Of a stretch of 20,728 nucleotides of DNA, positions 1 to 6,476 are shown piece after piece. Within the stretch, counting starts at the first letter, position 1, and each line of letters opens with the position of its first letter. Position numbers and translations under genes: made by a program. Location: positions 1 to 20,728 of the forward strand of contig AUXH01000341.1 of assembly GCA_000482145.1 (NCBI GenBank), in the 5' to 3' direction. This DNA is from Strigomonas culicis. Its lineage: Eukaryota > Euglenozoa > Kinetoplastea > Trypanosomatida > Trypanosomatidae. The notes beneath the pieces were generated by a model. The model had not been told where the DNA came from. It searched no databases and worked only from the letters and a program-made list of their open reading frames with translations.

Positions 1-10
1 ACGCTATCTT

Positions 11-14
<4 letters not shown>

Positions 15-53
<39 letters not shown>
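15..53 (+). repeat. (CT)n microsatellite serving as polypyrimidine tract
   Basis: An almost perfect CT dinucleotide run begins near the left edge and ends just before the CCAG at 59-62. Its position upstream of the first gene suggests it also acts as the pyrimidine tract for trans-splicing. Its length is likely to vary between copies or assemblies. Confidence 0.85.
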
Positions 54-56
<3 letters not shown>

Positions 57-60
57 ATCC

Positions 61-62
61 AG
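61..62 (+). promoter_or_regulatory. Predicted spliced-leader acceptor AG for the 111-545 gene
   Basis: This is the first AG after the CT tract at 15-53. It would give a 5' UTR of 48 bases with no upstream ATG before 111. The call rests on the general trypanosomatid rule (pyrimidine tract followed by the first AG), not on transcript data. Confidence 0.6.
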
Positions 63-110
63 GAAACGTAAGAGTATACTTTGTTATAGTATATTAAAAA
101 AGGAAACAGA

Positions 111-545
111 ATGGGCTACACACGCGAGCGGACGAACCGACACTTCTTTGTGTCCCGCGCGAACGCCTTCTTCTCGCGCCTGCCGATTGCTCGCATCCAG
201 CGTGCCATGGCGATGGAGAGCATTAAGAAGGGCCGCATCAAACCGTGGAAGTACACAAAGGAGCAGATTCTAGGCTCCCCCGTCACCTGCAACTTCGACT
301 ACAACCCGCGGCCGGTGCGACTCATCGGCACGGTGATGGACGCGCACACGCAGGAGACGAGCATGAAGGGGGGCATGAAGGTGTACGCGAGGAACGAGGA
401 GACGAACATGATGCTGTGGATCCCGGCGGGCAACCCGAAGCTGAAGTATGAGGTGACGTCCGCGAAGGGCAGCTTCGAGCACTATTTGAATGAGCGCGAG
501 AAGTGGGATGAGGCGTGGCTGACGGGGCGCGCTCGCATGAAGTAA
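111..545 (+). CDS. Small basic conserved-type protein, unknown function (possibly mitochondrial)
   Basis: A 144-residue protein starts at the first ATG after the predicted splice acceptor and ends in TAA. It is GC-rich like its neighbours, in contrast to the AT-rich flanks, which supports it being real. The first 45 residues are rich in Arg and aromatic residues and nearly free of acids (RERTNRHFFVSRANAFF, RLPIARIQRA), as in a mitochondrial presequence or an RNA-binding tail. The middle (about 66-105) could form short beta strands (RPVRLIGTVMD, MKVYARNEETNMMLWIP). The C-terminus is charged and probably helical. I see no transmembrane segment or catalytic motif. Size and basicity would suit a mitoribosomal or other mitochondrial complex subunit. 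A weak resemblance of the strand region to a uS17-type OB fold was considered but is not strong enough to name. Function is unassigned. Confidence 0.8.
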   Translation: MGYTRERTNRHFFVSRANAFFSRLPIARIQRAMAMESIKKGRIKPWKYTKEQILGSPVTCNFDYNPRPVRLIGTVMDAHTQETSMKGGMKVYARNEETNMMLWIPAGNPKLKYEVTSAKGSFEHYLNEREKWDEAWLTGRARMK

Positions 546-718
546 GGGCGGGTACATGGTGGTGTGTTTACAAAACAGAAAAAAAAACGTTTCATTTCAG
601 CAGATGTGGCTGTTTCTGGCCTTGTTCAGCTGCCTCATGTGTACGCGAGGTGTTTTTTTTTCTTTCAAATTATTCTTATTAGTTTTTTCACTTTGACTCG
701 TTCGGCTAACATGGACTT

Positions 719-748
719 CTCTCTCTCTCTCTCTCTCTCCCTCTCTCT
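719..748 (+). repeat. (CT)n microsatellite / polypyrimidine tract
   Basis: A second CT dinucleotide run, interrupted once by CC, precedes the predicted AG acceptor of the RWD gene. Like the tract at 15-53, it probably doubles as the trans-splicing pyrimidine tract. Confidence 0.8.
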
Positions 749-760
749 GTATTTCTCAAA

Positions 761-762
761 AG
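761..762 (+). promoter_or_regulatory. Predicted spliced-leader acceptor AG for the RWD gene
   Basis: First AG after the CT tract. The resulting 5' UTR is 85 bases and contains no ATG before 848, which supports choosing 848 as the start over the in-frame TTG at 803. Confidence 0.6.
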
Positions 763-847
763 CTAATACGTAAAGCCAAACCAATCTCTGGAGTGATCCA
801 GCTTGCTGTTACGCGCATACAAGACCCCCTCGTGCGCGCGAAGAACG

Positions 848-1561
848 ATGCCGGCGGCGACGGACATGCAGCAGATGGAGATTGATATGGTGGAGGGCAT
901 GTACGACACGTTCGAGCTGCTCTCGGAGGACCCGCCCACCTACACGGTGCTCATGGCCGCCTCCGCGGACGACCCGGTGGAGCTGCGCGTCACCATCACG
1001 TACCCCACGGAGGACTACCCCGAGACCGCGCCGTGCGACGTGCAGGTTGAGAACATCTCTAAACATAGACGTATCCAGACCGCCGAGATCTCCAAGTCGG
1101 TGGCGGCCCTCTGCGAGGATAACTTAGGCATGCACGTGGCGATCCTCGTGCTGCAGCACGCCCAGGAGTTCCTGTGCCACAGCGCGGAGCAGGAAGAGAA
1201 GGCGGAGCTCGCGCGGCGCGGCGAGGCGATGGAGGCCGCCGCCGGCGGCGGCAAGGCCGCGCCTGACCCGACCATCCGCCTCGGCACCGCCGTCACGCGC
1301 GAGCTCTTCCACGAGTGGAGCCGCAAGCACCACGCGGAGAAGGAGAAGCGCCGCGCGGAGGCGGAGGCGAAGCGGTCGCAGAAGGTGTCCGCGTCGACGC
1401 TCTCCGGGCGCCAGCTGTGGGACAACACACTGCGGGCGGCGGACTGGGATCTCTTCGGTGCGGCGGACGTCGCCGCGGATGAGGGCGCCGACGTCGATGT
1501 GGATTATGATCTACGCAACGACGAACTTAATGAGGAAGATTTTGACTTCGGGGACGAGTAA
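848..1561 (+). CDS. RWD-domain protein, RWDD1/Gir2/DFRP2 family
   Basis: This 237-residue protein begins at the first ATG after the predicted splice site; a longer frame at 803 would need TTG. Residues 8-112 look like an RWD domain, including an acidic start (MQQMEIDMVEGMYDTFELL) and the hallmark YP turn (TYPTEDYPETAP, 51-62). Residues 145-200 match the DFRP2 region as I know it from RWDD1: G-T-x-V-T-x-E-x-F-x-x-W, a charged helix, then SGRQLWD near 186-192. The tail is strongly acidic, as in the family. Family members bind and stabilise DRG2-type (yeast Rbg2) GTPases on ribosomes, and yeast Gir2 also binds Gcn1. The same role here, in the cytosol, is inferred. The family call is fairly secure. 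Length is close to human RWDD1 (about 243 residues). Confidence 0.88.
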   Translation: MPAATDMQQMEIDMVEGMYDTFELLSEDPPTYTVLMAASADDPVELRVTITYPTEDYPETAPCDVQVENISKHRRIQTAEISKSVAALCEDNLGMHVAILVLQHAQEFLCHSAEQEEKAELARRGEAMEAAAGGGKAAPDPTIRLGTAVTRELFHEWSRKHHAEKEKRRAEAEAKRSQKVSASTLSGRQLWDNTLRAADWDLFGAADVAADEGADVDVDYDLRNDELNEEDFDFGDE

Positions 1562-1730
1562 GCTATAACTAATGAAACAGATTGTATTACTTGTTGATAA
1601 CTAACATAAAGCACAAATATGAACATGGACGTGTAGAGCTTGTCAGGTAGAAACAAACAAACCAAAAAAAAAAAGATGGAATGCGAGGGATCTCTTAGGA
1701 CATCTCTTCCATGAAAATACGTGCATATGC

Positions 1731-1782
1731 TGCTTTCTTTTATTCCTCTTTTTCTTCCTTCTGTTGGCATTTTCTTTTATAG
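1731..1782 (+). promoter_or_regulatory. Predicted polypyrimidine tract and acceptor AG for the DnaJ-like gene
   Basis: A long T/C-rich run (about 1731-1780) ends in TATAG, with AG at 1781-1782. A second AG at 1792-1793 is an alternative. The 5' UTR would be 43-54 bases and contains no ATG before 1837. Confidence 0.6.
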
Positions 1783-1836
1783 TGTTAATTTAGTTGTACG
1801 TACATACCTATTCGTGTACGATAGTCGGACGTGTGG

Positions 1837-3303
1837 ATGCTCCACAAGCCCCCGTACGCGCCGCCCTCGCTCAGCGGGCTCCGGCAGCGACGGCATGCTC
1901 TTGTGCGCGCCGCCGTCTTCACCCGCGCCTTCAAGACCATCCAGAAAGGCAACGACCGGCAGAAGGAGGACCTCTACTCGAAGCTAGGCTTCGGCGGCGA
2001 CAGAGACAGCACGCGCGTGCTGCGCACGTCGCAGGAGCTCTATCAGGGGCTGGTGCTGGAGGCGATGAAGCTGAAGAACCCCGCGCACGACCCGCAGGAC
2101 CGCGCGCGGCTGGCGGAGCTGACCGAGGCCTACCAGCTGCTCCAGAACAAGCAGTTCCGCGAGCACTACGCGGCCCACGCCTTCAGCTCGAACGATGTGC
2201 AGCTGCACGTACTCGTCGACGGCGGCGCGGTCGGCGCGAACCACAACCTGGAGCACCAGTCTTTCTGCTTCATCGACCACGCCAAGCCGCGCGGCGCGGC
2301 GCCGGGGGAGGCCGTGAGCCGCTCGCTGGGCGACTTCCGCGACGCCTTCAGCGCCGCGACGAGCGCGGGCCCGAGCCCGGGCGAGCCGCGACCGCACGAC
2401 GCGACGCAGGCCCACGCGCCGCTGCACGGCGCGGACGTGCACTTCCAGCTGCGCCTCCGCTTCGAGGAGAGCGTGCTGGGCTGCACCAAGACACTGCAGT
2501 ACGGCCGCCACGTGCGCTGCGCGCGGTGCGAGGGCAGCGGGCAGCAGCGGCTCCGGCAGCGGCGCGCGTGCCCGCAGTGTCTGGGCCGCGGCAGCGCCCA
2601 CCTGCCGAGCGCGACGTACCACATCGAACGCCGCTGCACGTATTGCCTCGGCGCGGGCAGCGTGCCGCCGCCGCGCTGCGGCGCCTGCGGCGGCGCCGGC
2701 GTCGCCCTGCAGCCCTGTACGGTGCCCGTGACGGTGCCGCGCGGCATGATCAGCGGCATGGTCTTCCGGGCACCGCACAAGGGCCACGACGGCGCGAGGG
2801 GCGGCAGCACCGGCGACCTGGTGCTTACCGCCCTCGTCGCAGAGCACCGCCACTTCCACCGCACCGGTAAGCGGCTGCACGCGATGTTGCCGCTGCCGCT
2901 GTCGACCGCGCTGCTGGGCGGCGTCGTCGCCGTGCCCACCATCAGCGGCGCGAGCGCCGCGCTGCGCGTGCCGCCGTGCGTGCGCAACGGCCAGCTCCTG
3001 CCCTTCGCCACCTACGGCGTGTCGCTGGAGCGCGCGCGGGCCGACCCGTCGCACCAGGACGAGAACCTCTGCTTCCACGCCCTCATCATTGTGCCCAGAG
3101 CGGATGGGCTGTCCGGCCGACAGCGGGCCGCGCTCCAGGCCTACGAGGACGGCGCCCAGCAGCCAGAGGCTCCTACAGCGGACAGCGGAAGTGCCACGCC
3201 CACCGCGGATGTGGAGCCGCGTCGCCACAGCAAAGAGAGCGACGATCTCGCTGATCAATGTGCGAAACTGAAGGTTCAGTTTAAGCACTGGTTTACTGCA
3301 TAA
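1837..3303 (+). CDS. DnaJ-like (type A) protein lacking the HPD motif, probably mitochondrial
   Basis: A 488-residue protein. The frame can be opened at a GTG two codons earlier, but 1837 is the first ATG after the splice site. Residues 1-40 are rich in Arg/Lys with no acids until residue 40, as in a mitochondrial presequence. Residues 44-112 resemble a J-domain (DLYSKLG...LTEAYQLLQNKQFREHY), but the HPD that activates Hsp70 is absent; by alignment Met77-Lys78-Leu79 occupy its place. Four CxxCxGxG zinc motifs are intact (C228/C231, C245/C248, C267/C270, C281/C284), followed by DnaJ C-terminal substrate-binding-like segments (about 290-420, including VPVTVPRGMISGM and the GDLVL strand). The tail from about 435 is polar. 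Architecture is that of DnaJ/Mdj1/Tid1 with an atypical J-like domain. It may hold substrates or zinc without stimulating Hsp70 ATPase; that is inference. Confidence 0.88.
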   Translation: MLHKPPYAPPSLSGLRQRRHALVRAAVFTRAFKTIQKGNDRQKEDLYSKLGFGGDRDSTRVLRTSQELYQGLVLEAMKLKNPAHDPQDRARLAELTEAYQLLQNKQFREHYAAHAFSSNDVQLHVLVDGGAVGANHNLEHQSFCFIDHAKPRGAAPGEAVSRSLGDFRDAFSAATSAGPSPGEPRPHDATQAHAPLHGADVHFQLRLRFEESVLGCTKTLQYGRHVRCARCEGSGQQRLRQRRACPQCLGRGSAHLPSATYHIERRCTYCLGAGSVPPPRCGACGGAGVALQPCTVPVTVPRGMISGMVFRAPHKGHDGARGGSTGDLVLTALVAEHRHFHRTGKRLHAMLPLPLSTALLGGVVAVPTISGASAALRVPPCVRNGQLLPFATYGVSLERARADPSHQDENLCFHALIIVPRADGLSGRQRAALQAYEDGAQQPEAPTADSGSATPTADVEPRRHSKESDDLADQCAKLKVQFKHWFTA

Positions 3304-3680
3304 AGATGCAAACCTTCTTCATCCATCGACTAATCTGGTTTTTGCTTCTATCACGATTAACAACAATCTAATGAAGGCATTGAAAAAGGAAAAAATAAAC
3401 ATGTTGTACATAAAGCAAACTAGCAGTAAAACTCAATAACGGCTGATTCTCTTGCTACATAATGATATCCGCTTTTCTTTCTCTCTTTTCCCCTCTCGTG
3501 TTGAACTCTCGTGTTTTTTTTTATTGTTATTTTGTTTCCCAAAGTTGCTGATTACAAAGAAAAACAAACTTACAGAGTAATAATACAAAAAAAAAACTGG
3601 AAAATAACAATACTTTCTTCTTTTTCTTTTAGTGTTGATCCTATTAAAACAATTGTACCTAATCCTCTCATATCATCACC
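3304..3680 (+). other. Intergenic region between DnaJ-like gene and CTP synthase
   Basis: This 377-base AT-rich spacer contains the 3' UTR of the DnaJ-like gene, several T/C runs (3474-3500, 3511-3540), an A-rich segment near 3580-3600 and the final pyrimidine tract at 3612-3630. No open frame or RNA gene is supported on either strand. Confidence 0.7.
3612..3632 (+). promoter_or_regulatory. Predicted polypyrimidine tract and acceptor AG for CTP synthase
   Basis: A pure T/C run at 3612-3630 is followed directly by AG at 3631-3632. The 5' UTR would be 48 bases without an upstream ATG, which agrees well with the ATG at 3681. Confidence 0.68.
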
Positions 3681-5465
3681 ATGACGGATCGCAAGATCTC
3701 TTCCGGCAGCGCCTACTACATGCCCTCGCCGATCATTCACCGTCAGAGTGAGACGACCGCGCGGCTCAAGTTCGTGGTGGTCACAGGTGGCGTGTGTAGC
3801 TCCCTCGGTAAGGGCATTACCACTAGCGCCACCGGCGCCCTGCTGCGCGCCGCAGGGTACCGCGTCTGTAGCATCAAGATCGATCCCTACATCAACGTGG
3901 ACGCCGGCCTCATGAGCCCGTACGAGCACGGGGAGGTGTACGTGCTCGCGGACGGCGGCGAGGCGGATCTCGACTTAGGCAACTACGAGCGCTGGATGTC
4001 CGTCCAGCTCAACCGCGACCACAACATCACGACGGGCAAGGTGTACCAGAAGCTCATCGCGAAGGAGCGCGCCGGCGGCTTCCTCGGCAAGACGGTGCAG
4101 CTCGTGCCGCACTTCACGAACGAGGTGGTGGACCACATCCTGAAGGTGTGCGAGGCGCCGGTGTGCTCGAGCGGGAAGGGCCCCGAGGTGTGCATGATCG
4201 AGCTCGGCGGCACCGTCGGCGACATGGAGTCGCAGGGCTTCATCGAGGCGCTGCGGCGCCTGCGCTACTCCATCCTGCCGGAGGACTTCTGCTTGCTGCA
4301 CACGACGTACCTCCCCGTGTTCGGCGGCACGCAGAAGACGAAGCCGACGCAGCACAGCTGCCGCTCGCTGCTCGCGCAGGGCCTCACGCCGGACTTTCTC
4401 ATCTGCCGCAGCGAGGAGCCGCTGCACGCGGAGATCCGCGAGAAGCTCGGCAACCAGTGCGGCGTGTCCGCGAAGGACATCATCGGCGCGCCGAACGTCG
4501 ACTGCCTCTACCAGATCCCGGTCGAGTTCGCGAACCAGGGCCTCATGGTGCGGCTGCTGCACAAGCTGCAGCTCCCGTCGCGCGTGCCGCCGATGGACGT
4601 GCCCAACTACGAGACCTTCAAGAGCTTCGTGTCCGTCCTGCGCAACCCTGCGAATCCCACCATCCGCATCGCCTTCGTGGGCAAGTACGTGACCGGCGGC
4701 GGCGACGCCTACTTCAGCGTGCTGCAGTGCTTCGAGCACTGCCAGATCGCGCTGGCCATCAAGCTCGACATCCTGTACATGGAGAGCGAGACGCTCGAGG
4801 GCGCCTCCGCGGAGGAGGCGGTCGAGGCGCTCAAGGCGTGCGACGGCATCTTCGTGCCCGGCGGGTTCGGCGTGCGCGGCATCGAGGGCAAGGTCAAGGC
4901 GGTCGAGACGGCCCGCAAGTACAACATCCCCTACTTCGGCGTGTGCCTGGGGATGCAGGTTGCCCTCATCGAGTTCGCGCGCCACGAGCTGGGCTGGGCG
5001 GACGCCAACAGCGAGGAGTTCGACGCGACGAGCTCGCGCCAGGTGGTGCGCATCATGGACTGCGACCGGAACCAGATGGGGGCCAACATGCACCTCGGCG
5101 CTCGCGACGTGCACATCATCGCACCGGAGTCGAAGATGGGCACCATCTACTCCGGCGCCGCGGTCGTGTCGGAGCGCCACCGCCACCGCTACGAGGTGAA
5201 CGGCACGTACCTCGAGGACTTCCGCAAGGCGGGCATGATCGTCTCCGCGGTCTCCGACCCGACCCAAGGCGCCGACCAGCTGCGCGTCGAGGCGATCGAG
5301 ATCCCGTCCCACGCGCACTTCCTAGCCGTCCAGTACCACCCGGAGTTCATCTCCAACCCGCTGGACCCCTCGCCGCCGTTTGTGTCCTTCTTCGCGGCGG
5401 CGGCCAAGAAGAAGTTCAACTGGCCCCACGAGTGCCACCCGCGCCGCCTGCCAGGAGGGATGTGA
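3681..5465 (+). CDS. CTP synthase (glutamine-hydrolysing)
   Basis: A 594-residue protein that makes CTP from UTP, ATP and glutamine, the last step of de novo pyrimidine nucleotide synthesis in the cytosol. The synthetase domain holds the P-loop GGVCSSLGKG (36-45), KIDPYINVDAG (66-76), EHGEVYVLADGGEADLDLG (82-100) and LGGTVGDMES (175-184). The class I amidotransferase domain (about 328-580) has the oxyanion loop GGFGVRG (394-400), nucleophile Cys422 in GVCLGMQ, and His553/Glu555 in QYHPEF. All key residues are present, so it should be active. About 28 residues precede the first beta strand, longer than in E. coli PyrG. The ATG is the first after a clear splice site. Trypanosomes are reported to depend on this enzyme because cytidine salvage is lacking. 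Identity is very secure. Confidence 0.98.
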   Translation: MTDRKISSGSAYYMPSPIIHRQSETTARLKFVVVTGGVCSSLGKGITTSATGALLRAAGYRVCSIKIDPYINVDAGLMSPYEHGEVYVLADGGEADLDLGNYERWMSVQLNRDHNITTGKVYQKLIAKERAGGFLGKTVQLVPHFTNEVVDHILKVCEAPVCSSGKGPEVCMIELGGTVGDMESQGFIEALRRLRYSILPEDFCLLHTTYLPVFGGTQKTKPTQHSCRSLLAQGLTPDFLICRSEEPLHAEIREKLGNQCGVSAKDIIGAPNVDCLYQIPVEFANQGLMVRLLHKLQLPSRVPPMDVPNYETFKSFVSVLRNPANPTIRIAFVGKYVTGGGDAYFSVLQCFEHCQIALAIKLDILYMESETLEGASAEEAVEALKACDGIFVPGGFGVRGIEGKVKAVETARKYNIPYFGVCLGMQVALIEFARHELGWADANSEEFDATSSRQVVRIMDCDRNQMGANMHLGARDVHIIAPESKMGTIYSGAAVVSERHRHRYEVNGTYLEDFRKAGMIVSAVSDPTQGADQLRVEAIEIPSHAHFLAVQYHPEFISNPLDPSPPFVSFFAAAAKKKFNWPHECHPRRLPGGM

Positions 5466-5831
5466 GCGGCAGAGGAGGAGGGAGGAGGAGAAAGAGAAGA
5501 GGAACAAACAACAACCGTGCACAACACTGCTACTACACATACAAGTGAGGCAGCGTCGTCTCCGAGAAGGGCAGTGTTTGCGTCTGCTTGAGGTACCATT
5601 CATCTTCTCTGGCTCCCGACAAGGAGAACGGTGACATCCATGAGGCATGTTTTTCTTTTTCTTTTTTTTGTAGTCTGTGTATTCTGTTTACTCACTTTTT
5701 TTTTCCTTTTCGATTTATCCAATGCACTTATCTGTGCTGTAATCAGAAATTGTAGACAATGTTTCCGGCTGCAAAAAATAGATACCGGGGCAAAAAAAAA
5801 AAAGAGAAACAAAAGTGAACATATATTAAAA

Positions 5832-5848
5832 ATATATATATATATATA
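5832..5848 (+). repeat. (AT)n microsatellite
   Basis: A short perfect AT dinucleotide run in the middle of the AT-rich spacer after CTP synthase. It has no visible coding context. Confidence 0.75.
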
Positions 5849-6328
5849 CATACATTTATACTAATAAAAAAAGAACAATAAACATAGATCAGTGTTTTCT
5901 TATGTTTGAGAGCGCAAGCTTTCCTATTGAGCTCTATACAGAAAATAATTGTTGCCGTTTCTCGTGCTTCAAAAAAAAAAAAGAGAACAGAACCACAACT
6001 ACAACAAAATGCAAACCAATAAATACAGAGTATATCAAAAAGAAAAATTCGCTTAAAACAATTCTAAAAACAGTATATTAATAATCTGAATTAAGAAAGT
6101 CCCGCAGAAAACAAGAAAATAAAAGAAAATAAGCAATCGAGTATGGACGCTCTGAACAAAAAGTAAACTATATAAGAACTTATGATCCGAAAAAGAAAAC
6201 TCTTAAAAAATGCACCAGGGGTCCTTACCCGCTACTTGGTTGAAACCACAAACAGACACACAAGAGTTTTTTTTTCTTCTTCTTCAATGAGCATCGGTGA
6301 TGTCTTCTTGCAATTCCTGTTGTGACGG

Positions 6329-6353
6329 TCTCTTCTTTTCATCTCCTGTCCAG
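6329..6353 (+). promoter_or_regulatory. Predicted polypyrimidine tract and acceptor AG for the MORN gene
   Basis: The T/C-rich run at 6329-6350 (one internal A and G) ends in CCAG, AG at 6352-6353. An earlier T/C run at 6267-6286 with AG at 6290-6291 is an alternative. Using 6353, the 5' UTR is 123 bases and the first ATG is 6477, which argues against the in-frame GTG at 6444. Confidence 0.6.
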
Positions 6354-6476
6354 TTGTTAACATCCAATCAAAAGTTCAAAAGCACCCGCACTGCGTGAGG
6401 CGAAACACCTCCCATACCGTATCGGAATACGACTACTACTCGAGTGACTCTCAGCGCGCGCGTCCCAACCGCGACC

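Larger units (their letters stand above)
546..847 (+). other. Intergenic region between the 144-residue protein and RWD gene
   Basis: This 302-base AT-rich spacer holds the 3' UTR of the first gene, several A and T runs, a CT microsatellite at about 719-748 and the predicted acceptor AG at 761-762. The only open frame in it (564-773) begins at a non-ATG codon and encodes low-complexity Phe/Ser/Leu repeats, so it is not called as a gene. No RNA gene is recognised. Confidence 0.7.
5466..6476 (+). other. Long AT-rich intergenic region between CTP synthase and MORN gene
   Basis: At 1011 bases this is the longest spacer in the window. The first 170 bases are purine-rich and moderately GC (G/A runs near 5470-5505). 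From about 5640 to 6270 it is very AT-rich with many A and T homopolymers and an AT dinucleotide run at 5832-5848. Pyrimidine tracts at 6267-6286 and 6329-6350 lie near the right end. No frame with the GC-rich codon use of the neighbouring genes is present on either strand. I do not recognise a tRNA, snoRNA or retroposon. Most of it is probably the 3' UTR of CTP synthase plus untranscribed-in-mRNA spacer. Confidence 0.65.

Noticed and set aside
564..773. A 69-residue open frame in the first spacer
   Set aside because: It begins at a non-ATG codon, spans the predicted splice site and encodes Ser/Leu repeats from the CT microsatellite.
803..847. N-terminal extension of the RWD gene from a TTG codon
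   Set aside because: TTG is not an expected start in trypanosomatids, and 848 is the first ATG after the predicted splice acceptor and begins right before the RWD domain.
1984..3288. A 434-residue - strand frame opposite the DnaJ-like gene
   Set aside because: Antisense shadow of a gene with four intact CxxCxGxG motifs; low-complexity translation.
3975..5318. A 447-residue open frame on the - strand opposite CTP synthase
   Set aside because: The same composition effect explains it, and the + strand CTP synthase has every catalytic motif. No splice-type signal precedes the antisense frame.
4148..5548. A 466-residue + strand frame overlapping CTP synthase in another phase
   Set aside because: It is Arg/Ala/Gly-rich out-of-frame translation of GC-rich DNA and has no domain signature.
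6215..6255. A GGTTGAAACC element resembling a tRNA B box
   Set aside because: It differs from the B-box consensus at the key C, and no acceptor, D or anticodon stem can be assembled around it.
6444..6476. N-terminal extension of the MORN gene from a GTG codon
   Set aside because: Non-ATG start; the first ATG of the predicted message is 6477.
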